Source: JBAXAB01 sp043718245 | GTDB lineage: Bacteria; Patescibacteriota; Minisyncoccia; Phycocordibacterales; CAIZLB01 | Assembly: GCA_043718245.1 (NCBI GenBank) | Contig: JAYSWB010000002.1 | Span: forward strand, 1-8,317 | Length of the DNA: 8,317 nucleotides | Reading direction: 5' to 3' | Shown: in pieces, positions 1 through 6,446 of the stretch | How the letters are laid out: every line of letters begins with the position of its first letter | Position numbering within the stretch: the first letter of the stretch is position 1 | Notes under the pieces: model-generated | The model's input: the letters and a program-made list of their open reading frames with translations, nothing else | What the model was told of the DNA's origin: nothing | Database searches by the model: none | Made by a program: the position numbers and the translations under genes

Positions 1-104
1 ACCAGAAGACCTCATTGGACACTTGGACTGATCTCTCCTTTGAGGTATATTTGTAATCAATTAACAGGGGTGGAGTGCCAGAGGTTGTGGACGGATACAC
101 CACA

Positions 105-133
105 TTTACAAACCCTCAAAAAAAGCTTAATAT
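105..133 (+). promoter_or_regulatory. Candidate sigma-70-type promoter upstream of uvrA
   Basis: TTTACA at 105-110 and TAATAT at 128-133 are separated by exactly 17 nt, close to the TTGACA-N17-TATAAT consensus. The predicted transcript start is near 140, giving a leader of about 55 nt before the uvrA ATG at 196. This leader contains a hairpin followed by a T-tract (155-183). The boxes are imperfect and the region is AT-rich, so chance is possible. Confidence 0.45.
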
Positions 134-154
134 ACCCTCACATAAATCACACAC

Positions 155-183
155 CCCCACACTGGCCTGCCCAGGGGGTTTTT
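155..183 (+). terminator. Hairpin plus T-tract just upstream of uvrA
   Basis: CCCC (155-158) pairs with GGGG (175-178), and CTGG (162-165) pairs with CCAG (171-174). There is a 3-nt bulge (ACA) on the left side and a 5-nt loop. TTTTT follows directly at 179-183. This has the form of an intrinsic terminator on the + strand. It could end transcription of a gene lying before the window. If the promoter at 105-133 is real, it could instead act as an attenuator in the uvrA leader. Confidence 0.5.
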
Positions 184-195
184 CACATAATATAC

Positions 196-2826
196 ATGTC
201 TAAAAACAAACCACTTGTCAAAGCTTCAAAAACTGGCTTCCATGCAGAAAGCGATAAAATTATCGTAAAGGGTGCCCGTACCCACAATTTGAAAGACATC
301 ACTGTCGAAATGCCACGAAACAAACTCGTGGTGATTACAGGCCTCTCAGGTTCTGGAAAATCATCTCTTGCATTCGACACTATTTTTGCAGAAGGACAAC
401 GAAGATATATTGAGTCACTTTCTTCGTATGCTCGACAATTCTTACGACAGATGCAGAAACCAGATGTTGATGAAATCGTGGGACTTTCACCTGCAATTTC
501 AATTGATCAAAAATCTCGTTCGAATAATCCCCGTTCTACTGTGGCGACAATTACAGAAATTTATGACTACCTTCGAATTCTTTTTGCAAGAATTGGAAAG
601 CCACACTGTTTGGAATGCGGACGCGAAATCAAAAAGCTTTCCAAAGAAGAAATCCTTGAGTCTATTTTTACTACTGTAAAGTCAATCGATACTTCTTCCA
701 AAACTAAAAAAGTTATGGGCGTAGCAGTGGATACATCCGTTTTTAAAATCTATTCACCAGTGGTTGTGGGCAGAAAAGGAGAGTACTACCAGTTGCTCTA
801 TGATCTTTTAGGTAAAGGTTATGAAGAAGTTCGCGTTGATGGAAATGTAAAGAAGTTAAGAGAGCAAATTATTCTGTCAAAGACTAAGAAGCACAATATT
901 GACGTGTTGGTCGACCAGTTTTATATTTCTGAGATTAAAGAAAATAATCCCGCTTTTCGTGAACGATTGAACGAAGCGGTTGAAAAAGGGTTGCAGGAAT
1001 CAGAGGGATTACTTCGAATTGTAACGGATAATGCAGACAAGTTGATTTCATCAAAATTTATGTGCCCATATGATGGATTTTCATTCCCAGAAGTTGAACC
1101 ACGTTTATTCTCTTTCAACTCGCCGTACGGTGCATGTCCTGAATGTAATGGTTTAGGTACGAGGGAATTTTTTATTATGGATCCATGTAAGGTCTGTAAC
1201 GGCGCGCGACTTCGACCCGAGGCTCTACATGTTTTCTTGATTGAAGAAGGTGGAAAGAAGACTAACATTGTTGAAACAACAGCCATGACAATTGCCGAGG
1301 CACTCGATTTCTTTATCGGCCTTCCACTTAGTCCAAAAGAAAGAGAAATTTCAAAAGTAATTGTAAAAGAAATCCTTTCTCGATTGGAATTTATGAATGA
1401 TGTGGGTATAGATTACTTGTCGCTTGATCGCCGCGCGAATACTTTGTCAGGGGGAGAAGCGCAACGAATTCGGCTTGCTTCACAGTTGGGGTCTGGTCTT
1501 GTCGGTGCATTGTATGTTTTGGACGAGCCGACAATTGGACTTCATCAAAGAGACAACGACAGATTGATTAAAACTTTGGTCCAGTTGCGAGACCTTGGAA
1601 ATACTGTAATTGTTGTAGAACACGATGAGGATACAATCTTTGCTGCTGATTATATTATTGATATTGGACCAGGAGCGGGAGTGCACGGTGGTAAGGTTGT
1701 TGTCTCTGGATGGTTGGATGAATTACTGACTGCTAAAAAGAATGATTCAAATTCTTTAACCCTTTCGTATCTTCGGGGCGAAACAATGGTTGAAGTACCA
1801 GAGGAGCGTCGCGAAGCTAATCGCGGAATGATTAAAATTACTGGCGGGAAGGTCAATAATATTAAAAATTTAAACGTAGATCTGCCTCTTGGAAGGCTGA
1901 CGACTGTGACAGGTGTTTCAGGTTCCGGTAAATCATCTTTCGTATATGAAATTTTGCACAAGAATTTGCAGGCCAAGTTTGATAAAGCGTACCGCAGTGC
2001 GAATGTTCACAACTGTACGAGCTTTACTGGAACAGAATATTTAGGCCGATCGATCCTAATTGATCAATCGCCGATCGGCCGAACCCCGCGTTCAAACCCA
2101 GCGACTTATACTGGTGCATTTACTTTTATTCGAGATATGTTTGCAGAAACTGAAGAAGCGCGTGCTCGAGGTTGGACTTCCAGTCGATTTTCTTTCAACG
2201 TAAAAGGTGGGCGATGCGAAACTTGTCAGGGTAATGGAATGATAGAAGTAGAGATGCATTTTTTGCCGACAGTGTATGTACAGTGTGATGTATGTAATGG
2301 AAAGCGATTCATGAAAGAAACATTAGAAGTAAAATACAAAAAGAAAAATATTTTTGAAATTCTGAAAATGACCGTAGAGGAGGCCTTGGCCTTCTTTGAA
2401 GATGTACCTTCGATTGCTGACAGACTTGAAACTTTAAATGAAGTGGGTCTTGGATATCTCGAACTTGGACAGTCTGCAACGACGTTATCAGGAGGAGAGG
2501 CGCAGCGCGTAAAGATTTCTGCAGAACTTTATCGACCACATGTACAAAAATCTATTTACATTTTAGACGAGCCAACTGTTGGACTTCATTATGAAGATGT
2601 GCGAAAACTTGTAGAAATTCTCCAAAAGCTTGTTCAGAAGGGAAATACGGTTGTAGTCATCGAGCACAACATGGATGTTATAAAATGTTCAGATTATGTT
2701 ATTGATATCGGACCAGAAGGAGGAGTGCGAGGAGGAAATATTGTAGCAAAGGGGACACCAGAGGAAGTAGCAAATAATCCAAAGAGTTTTACGGGGCAAT
2801 ATTTGAAGAAAGTACTGAACAAATAA
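196..2826 (+). CDS. uvrA: Excinuclease ABC subunit A (UvrA), short form without the insertion domain
   Basis: UvrA is the ATP-driven DNA damage sensor of nucleotide excision repair; it loads UvrB at lesions in the cytoplasm. The product is 876 residues (family about 940). Visible in order: Walker A GLSGSGKSS (49-57), the PAISIDQKS region (99-107), a UvrB-binding region (about 145-240), a Cys motif C290-x2-D293...C314-x2-C317, ABC signature LSGGEAQ (417-423) and Walker B VLDEP (441-445). The second half has Walker A GVSGSGKSS (573-581), IDQSPIGRTPRSNP (622-635), zinc motif C674/C677/C697/C700, LSGGEAQ (764-770) and YILDEP (788-793). Between GLG (319-321) and the CKVC motif (331-334) only nine residues remain, where E. 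coli has about 120; that segment is the insertion domain. The ATG at 196 is chosen because the protein begins about 20 residues before the conserved IIVKGARTHNL. In-frame codons further upstream run through a terminator-like hairpin. No Shine-Dalgarno lies at normal spacing. uvrC follows on the same strand. Confidence 0.97.
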   Translation: MSKNKPLVKASKTGFHAESDKIIVKGARTHNLKDITVEMPRNKLVVITGLSGSGKSSLAFDTIFAEGQRRYIESLSSYARQFLRQMQKPDVDEIVGLSPAISIDQKSRSNNPRSTVATITEIYDYLRILFARIGKPHCLECGREIKKLSKEEILESIFTTVKSIDTSSKTKKVMGVAVDTSVFKIYSPVVVGRKGEYYQLLYDLLGKGYEEVRVDGNVKKLREQIILSKTKKHNIDVLVDQFYISEIKENNPAFRERLNEAVEKGLQESEGLLRIVTDNADKLISSKFMCPYDGFSFPEVEPRLFSFNSPYGACPECNGLGTREFFIMDPCKVCNGARLRPEALHVFLIEEGGKKTNIVETTAMTIAEALDFFIGLPLSPKEREISKVIVKEILSRLEFMNDVGIDYLSLDRRANTLSGGEAQRIRLASQLGSGLVGALYVLDEPTIGLHQRDNDRLIKTLVQLRDLGNTVIVVEHDEDTIFAADYIIDIGPGAGVHGGKVVVSGWLDELLTAKKNDSNSLTLSYLRGETMVEVPEERREANRGMIKITGGKVNNIKNLNVDLPLGRLTTVTGVSGSGKSSFVYEILHKNLQAKFDKAYRSANVHNCTSFTGTEYLGRSILIDQSPIGRTPRSNPATYTGAFTFIRDMFAETEEARARGWTSSRFSFNVKGGRCETCQGNGMIEVEMHFLPTVYVQCDVCNGKRFMKETLEVKYKKKNIFEILKMTVEEALAFFEDVPSIADRLETLNEVGLGYLELGQSATTLSGGEAQRVKISAELYRPHVQKSIYILDEPTVGLHYEDVRKLVEILQKLVQKGNTVVVIEHNMDVIKCSDYVIDIGPEGGVRGGNIVAKGTPEEVANNPKSFTGQYLKKVLNK

Positions 2827-2829
2827 AAA

Positions 2830-2862
2830 GGAGCACTTCAGACATAATGTCTTTAGCGCTCC
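2830..2862 (+). other. Imperfect hairpin directly after uvrA
   Basis: GGAGC (2830-2834) pairs with GCTCC (2858-2862), CT (2836-2837) with AG (2855-2856), and AGACA (2840-2844) with TGTCT (2848-2852). The loop is TAA and there are two small internal mismatches. It starts 4 nt after the uvrA stop codon, where a terminator would be expected, but no T-tract follows. It may be a transcript-end stabilising stem or a terminator without a U-run. Confidence 0.5.
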
Positions 2863-2868
2863 GTGCTT

Positions 2869-2891
2869 GTAATTACACATGTTGTAATTAC
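2869..2891. other. Perfect 9-bp inverted repeat, also a doubled GTAATTAC palindrome
   Basis: GTAATTACA (2869-2877) and TGTAATTAC (2883-2891) are perfect inverted copies around a 5-nt spacer. Each arm also contains the self-complementary octamer GTAATTAC, so the unit is both a direct and an inverted repeat. It can form a hairpin in RNA or present two identical half-sites to a dimeric DNA-binding protein. Its function is unknown. Confidence 0.5.
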
Positions 2892-2917
2892 GGAATGAAC
2901 TTGGCAAGTGAGGATGC

Positions 2918-2960
2918 CGGGCCGTCTGCTTGATACCACCATATCAGCGCAGACGGCCCG
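2918..2960. other. Strong GC-rich stem-loop between uvrA and uvrC
   Basis: CGGGCCGTCTGC (2918-2929) and GCAGACGGCCCG (2949-2960) form a perfect 12-bp inverted repeat. Inside it TGATA (2931-2935) pairs with TATCA (2942-2946) around a CCACCA loop. The arms are much richer in G+C than the surrounding DNA. No T-tract follows on either strand, so it is not a canonical intrinsic terminator. It ends 27 nt upstream of the uvrC TATAAT box, at the expected edge of the promoter, so an operator or a structured RNA element are both possible. Confidence 0.6.
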
Positions 2961-2987
2961 AACCACCCTAACTCTTGAAAAGCCGTG

Positions 2988-2993
2988 TATAAT
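2988..2993 (+). promoter_or_regulatory. TATAAT -10 box of uvrC
   Basis: This is a perfect TATAAT, 14 nt before the uvrC ATG. Transcription would start near 3000, leaving a leader of only about 8 nt (CTAAAAAG or similar) with no real Shine-Dalgarno. No good -35 hexamer is seen at 16-18 nt upstream; TTGAAA at 2975-2980 is far too close to serve. Confidence 0.6.
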
Positions 2994-3007
2994 ATATACC
3001 TAAAAAG

Positions 3008-4213
3008 ATGAATCGTCAAGACGTCAACAAAATTATAGCTAAGAAAAAAATCCCAGATACCCCTGGTGTCTATTTATTCAAGCAAAATAAGGATATTTTG
3101 TACATTGGTAAGGCGACCAGCTTGAAAGACCGTATAAAAAGTTATTTTTCAAATGACTTAGTCAAAAGCAGGGGTATGCTTTTGGTCGACATGATTTCTA
3201 GAGCAGATGTTGTCGATTTTTTACTCACGGATTCTGTTTTGGAGGCTTTTATCCTTGAAAATGAACTCATTAAGAAGCACCTTCCAGTATTCAATACAAA
3301 AGAAAAAGACGACAAAAGTTTTAATTACGTTGTGATTACAAAGGAAGAGTTTCCACGTGTTTTAATCGCGAGAGGAAGAAATTTAGAAAAAGAAAAATAC
3401 TCACATGTCTTTGGTCCATATCCTTTTGCTCCACAACTAAGGGAAGCCCTCAGATTAGTGAGAAAAATTTTCCCATTCAGAGATACTTGCAAGATTGGAC
3501 AACAGAGACCCTGTTTTAATTATTCCATAGGTCTTTGTCCTGGAGTCTGTGGTGGAAAAATGCTTGCAAAAGAATACTCCCAAAATATTCGACACCTTGT
3601 CTTGTTTTTTCAAGGAAGAAAAAAAAACTTAATAAAGGTCTTAAATAAAGAGATAAAAGAATACGCAAAAGTTTTAAATTTTGAAAAGTGCGCAGAGATT
3701 AAGAATACTTTAAATTCACTTGAGCATATTCAAGACGTCTCCATGATAAAAAAGGAAAGTCCTAAAAATTCTTTACGTATTGAAGCCTACGACATTGCTC
3801 ACTTGTCCGGAACAAATATGGTAGGAGTGATGGTCGTTTTAAATAATGGAGAATTTAATAGAAATGAATATAGAAAGTTCAATATAAAGACAGTTGATGG
3901 ACCTGACGACACTAAAGCTTTGAAAGAAATCCTAGAAAGGAGATTTACTCATGATGAATGGCCTGTTCCAAACCTTGTTGTCGTTGATGGCGGTGTGGCC
4001 CAATTAAATGTTGCGAAACCAATTTTGCCAAAGACCGTTTCTCTTGTTTCAATTGTCAAAGATTCGAAACACAAAGCAAGAGAAATTTTAACTTCTGAAA
4101 ATTCTTCTATTGATGTTGAAAAACTTCAAAGTGATATTGTAAAAATAAACGCGGAGGCACATAGGTTCGCTATCACTTTTCATAGAAAAAAGAGAGGGAA
4201 GTTGCCCTATTGA
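3008..4213 (+). CDS. uvrC: Excinuclease ABC subunit C (UvrC), lacking the C-terminal HhH domain
   Basis: UvrC makes the 3' and 5' incisions beside a UvrB-marked lesion. The protein has 401 residues, against about 600 in typical bacteria. The N-terminal GIY-YIG nuclease is clear: PGVYLF (19-24), YIGKA (32-36), R42 and the likely catalytic E84 in FILENELIKK. Four cysteines at 161, 169, 177 and 181 match the conserved set linked to an iron-sulfur cluster in UvrC. A UVR-like helix (about 214-246) is the probable UvrB contact. The RNase H-like second nuclease keeps YDIAH (D262), the GPDD aspartates (D300/D301), VVDGG (D327) and FHRKKRG (H392). The protein stops nine residues after that histidine, so the tandem helix-hairpin-helix domain is missing. 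The ATG at 3008 has a TATAAT box 14 nt upstream and begins close to the usual GIY-YIG start. It ends with TGA. Confidence 0.96.
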   Translation: MNRQDVNKIIAKKKIPDTPGVYLFKQNKDILYIGKATSLKDRIKSYFSNDLVKSRGMLLVDMISRADVVDFLLTDSVLEAFILENELIKKHLPVFNTKEKDDKSFNYVVITKEEFPRVLIARGRNLEKEKYSHVFGPYPFAPQLREALRLVRKIFPFRDTCKIGQQRPCFNYSIGLCPGVCGGKMLAKEYSQNIRHLVLFFQGRKKNLIKVLNKEIKEYAKVLNFEKCAEIKNTLNSLEHIQDVSMIKKESPKNSLRIEAYDIAHLSGTNMVGVMVVLNNGEFNRNEYRKFNIKTVDGPDDTKALKEILERRFTHDEWPVPNLVVVDGGVAQLNVAKPILPKTVSLVSIVKDSKHKAREILTSENSSIDVEKLQSDIVKINAEAHRFAITFHRKKRGKLPY

Positions 4214-4453
4214 TTTATATGAGGATCTGTGTAATAGTATCAATAGGTGTTTGTTTGTGTTCTCCCTCCCTGCGAGCTGGTTTGTCTGCAAAGATCTCCC
4301 TGAAGAAATGTGTTAAGTGGCAGGGAAATCTCATGGATGTGGTGTCCGGCAGCAGACCTCACCTCGTGGGGAGGGTTGAACTTCCAGATTTTAGAGTGAC
4401 ATTTTGTAACCACAACTACTAGAACTTCATCTTGAAGGTCTGGTATTTTTTTT
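4206..4453 (+). other. GC-rich structured region spanning the uvrC stop and 3' UTR
   Basis: The 238-nt gap between the convergent genes has no convincing reading frame but several inverted repeats. CCTATTGAT (4206-4214) and ATCAATAGG (4239-4247) are a perfect 9-bp pair, and the first arm contains the uvrC stop codon. AGATCTCCCTG (4292-4302) pairs with CAGGGAAATCT (4321-4331) with one mismatch. CCTCACC (4357-4363) pairs with GGGGAGG (4368-4374) with one mismatch. The terminator stem follows at 4417-4445. Bases 4261-4380 are 54% G+C by my count, well above the neighbouring genes. It could be a structured 3' UTR, a small RNA released from it, or an independent RNA. On the minus strand, TTGTGG (4415-4410) and TAAAAT (4393-4388) 16 nt apart could be a weak promoter. 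Confidence 0.45.
4417..4453 (+). terminator. Intrinsic terminator of uvrC
   Basis: The arms 4417-4429 and 4433-4445 form a 13-position stem with one A-G mismatch and one wobble pair, around a TCT loop. Eight T residues follow at once (4446-4453). The T-tract overlaps the stop codon (TAA, minus strand) of the converging exoribonuclease gene. The minus strand lacks a T-run after the stem, so the signal acts only on uvrC transcripts. Confidence 0.75.
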
Positions 4454-6374
4454 ACTCTACAATCTGCAATTCAAGAGCCCTAGTATCTAGGTCTGCTTTA
4501 ATTAATTTCACCTTCAATTTATCTCCCAATTTGAATTGTTTTTTTGTTCTCTGTCCATTGATCACATAGTTTTTTGTATCTGCAGAATAGAAATCACTTG
4601 GCAATAAATCTTTCAATCTGATTAATCCTTCTGCTTTTGATTCCTCTTCTTCGACAAACATTCCCCATTCTGCAATTCCTCCAACAGTGACGTTTAGAAT
4701 CTGGCCAACCTTTCTTTCCATATACTCAACTTGTTTGTATTTAATAGAAGCACGTTCTGCGTCTGCCGCCTCGACTTCTCGTTTCGAACAGTCGGCGCAA
4801 ACTTTGTCTAATGACGCCATAAGCTCAGCGGAAACCTTCTCGCCACCACCTATGCTTTGCATGATTCTGTGAACAATTAAATCTGCGTATCGTCGGATAG
4901 GGGAAGTGAATTGAGTATAGTAAGTGAAGGCAAGTCCGAAATGCCCAATATTTTTTGTAGAGTATTCTGCCTTAGCCATTGAACGCAAGGTTGCAGTTTT
5001 GATTGTTGCCTCGGCGCTTGATCCATTAATTTCTTCAAGTAAAGTCTGAATATCTTTTGACTTCATATTTTTGTGAGGATGAAATTCAAAACCAAGCGCG
5101 CGGACAAAGATTCCTAAATCTTCTAATCGTTCAATATTGGGAACATCGTGAATTCGGTATACTCCTGGCAAAGTTTTTCCTGCCGCATTTTTGTATTCAT
5201 CATGAATGAATTTTGCAACTTCACGATTTGCAAGAAGCATAAACTCTTCTACAAGGCGGTGACTTTGCAATCGGTCCTTTTTATAAACTGCAATTGGCTT
5301 GCCATCATCATCTAATTTAAATTTAATTTCAGTTGTTTCGAAATCAATCGCGCCGTGCTTGTGGCGCTCTTCTCCCATCCTTTTTGCAATTCCATTCAAA
5401 ACGGTTAATTGCTCTACACAGTCTCCTTCATTTTTAACAAGCCTTTCCTCCGCTTCTTCATAAGTAAATCGTCTTGCAGAATGGATGACAGTCTTTCCAA
5501 ACCAGCGCTCTTTTACATTAGCATTCTTGTCCATGATGAACACGGCCGAAAAGGAAAAGCGGTCTTCGTTTGGATTCAAACTACAGACATCTGTCGAAAG
5601 GATACTTGGAAGCATTGGAATAGTTCGATCTACTAGATACACCGAAAAAGCACGCTTACGGGCTTCCTTATCTAACTCTGTGCCTTCGCGCACGAAATGT
5701 GACACGTCTGCAATGTGCACACCTACTTCTAAATTACCATCAGGTAATTCTTTAAGAGAAATCGCGTCATCAAAGTCCTTGGCATCAAAGGGGTCAATTG
5801 TACAAGTCCAAGTCTTGCGGAAATCTTTTCGCTTCGACATTTCTTCTGCGTTCTCACCTCGCAACTGCGCTGCAGACTCAGCCGCTTCCTTTAAAACCAC
5901 CTCGCTAAAAGTCGTATCGAAACCGCGCTCTGCCACAATTGCTTCCATTTCGGCATTGTTGTCACCTTTGGCACCAAAGACCTTTACAATTTCTCCACTT
6001 GGGCTTCGACCATCTTTCCAATTATCGAAATCAACACGAACTTGTACCTTGGTATTATCTGAAAGGGAATCTGGATTAGTGATGGTAATCGAGATGTTTG
6101 ACTTCAAATCGTCGGTTCGTAATTTCCTCTGCCCATTTTCCGTGTAGATTGTCCCGACGAAACTTGTTTTACTTCTCTCTACAATTCTAATAATTTTTCC
6201 TTGCGTCTCGCTCCATTGATTTTGGAAAGTCGAAATCTCTACAGTGTCACGATTTAAGGCCGTACTGATATCCATAGGATCAACCATCACGTCGTCTTCG
6301 CGATCTTCAACCCTTACGAATCCGCGACCTTTTGCATTAATGCTGATGGTCCCAATCAAGTTTTTATTATTCAT
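4452..6374 (-). CDS. rnr: RNase R / RNase II family 3'-5' exoribonuclease
   Basis: This enzyme degrades RNA processively from the 3' end, releasing nucleoside monophosphates; it acts in mRNA and rRNA turnover in the cytoplasm. The product has 640 residues; E. coli RNase R is about 810. An N-terminal cold-shock-like domain carries GTISINAKGRGFV (8-20), and a second lies at about 70-135. The RNB domain runs from about 185 to 505. It contains DPFDAKDFDDA with the Mg-binding aspartates D194, D200, D202 and D203, then HIADVSHFV (220-228), the LSTDVCSLNPNEDRFSF block (259-275), QSHRLVEEFMLLAN (370-383) and YTQFTSPIRRYADLIVHR (486-503). A C-terminal S1 domain spans about 553-637. The N-terminal winged-helix extension and the Lys-rich tail of E. 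coli RNase R are absent. The start at 6374 (MNNKNLIG) fits the domain; an earlier in-frame ATG at 6461 would overlap the sortase start. The symbol is by family; RNase II cannot be formally excluded. Confidence 0.93.
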   Translation of the reverse strand: MNNKNLIGTISINAKGRGFVRVEDREDDVMVDPMDISTALNRDTVEISTFQNQWSETQGKIIRIVERSKTSFVGTIYTENGQRKLRTDDLKSNISITITNPDSLSDNTKVQVRVDFDNWKDGRSPSGEIVKVFGAKGDNNAEMEAIVAERGFDTTFSEVVLKEAAESAAQLRGENAEEMSKRKDFRKTWTCTIDPFDAKDFDDAISLKELPDGNLEVGVHIADVSHFVREGTELDKEARKRAFSVYLVDRTIPMLPSILSTDVCSLNPNEDRFSFSAVFIMDKNANVKERWFGKTVIHSARRFTYEEAEERLVKNEGDCVEQLTVLNGIAKRMGEERHKHGAIDFETTEIKFKLDDDGKPIAVYKKDRLQSHRLVEEFMLLANREVAKFIHDEYKNAAGKTLPGVYRIHDVPNIERLEDLGIFVRALGFEFHPHKNMKSKDIQTLLEEINGSSAEATIKTATLRSMAKAEYSTKNIGHFGLAFTYYTQFTSPIRRYADLIVHRIMQSIGGGEKVSAELMASLDKVCADCSKREVEAADAERASIKYKQVEYMERKVGQILNVTVGGIAEWGMFVEEEESKAEGLIRLKDLLPSDFYSADTKNYVINGQRTKKQFKLGDKLKVKLIKADLDTRALELQIVE

Positions 6375-6377
6375 TAG

Positions 6378-6383
6378 ATTACA
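6378..6383 (-). promoter_or_regulatory. Possible -10 box of the exoribonuclease gene
   Basis: Read on the minus strand this is TGTAAT, five of six bases of the -10 consensus, only 3 nt before the ATG. No -35 hexamer is evident and no Shine-Dalgarno lies before the start. If used, it would give a leaderless transcript, although the spacing is shorter than the usual 6-8 nt from box to transcript start. Confidence 0.3.
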
Positions 6384-6413
6384 TGCTAGCAGAAAATATG
6401 CTTTTTTGGAAAC

Positions 6414-6443
6414 TTGGTTTTCTATGATATAGTTTTTTATAAT
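6414..6443 (+). promoter_or_regulatory. Candidate promoter of the sortase gene
   Basis: TTGGTT (6414-6419) lies 18 nt before a perfect TATAAT (6438-6443). The sortase ATG follows after only 3 nt, so any transcript from this box would be leaderless or nearly so. It sits in the 72-nt spacer shared with the divergent exoribonuclease gene. Confidence 0.45.
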
Positions 6444-6446
6444 ACA

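Noticed and set aside
1..56. End of an upstream protein-coding gene on the + strand
   Set aside because: Two frames are open from base 1 and stop at 29-31 (TGA) and 54-56 (TAA). Either could be a C-terminus, but 9 and 17 codons are too few to choose or identify a product.
1..95. Short minus-strand reading frame open to the window edge, beginning near a GTG-GTG
   Set aside because: About 34 codons without recognisable motif or start signal; it cannot be separated from chance.
40..195. Longer UvrA starting at the TTG at 40
   Set aside because: The extra 52 residues have no UvrA-like character and would be coded through a promoter-like pair and a terminator-like hairpin. The ATG at 196 gives a normal N-terminus.
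2869..2960. CRISPR array or integron attC site between uvrA and uvrC
   Set aside because: The inverted repeats differ from one another and are not regularly spaced direct repeats. The expected attC end boxes were not found.
4211..4235. TGA read as glycine (code 25) extending UvrC
   Set aside because: Read-through would add only about seven residues before TAA and would not restore the HhH domain. No in-gene TGA is seen elsewhere.
4210..4422. Small + strand gene overlapping the uvrC stop
   Set aside because: The 70-residue translation has no recognisable domain or start signal, and the region is better explained by hairpins. It also does not encode a frameshifted HhH domain.
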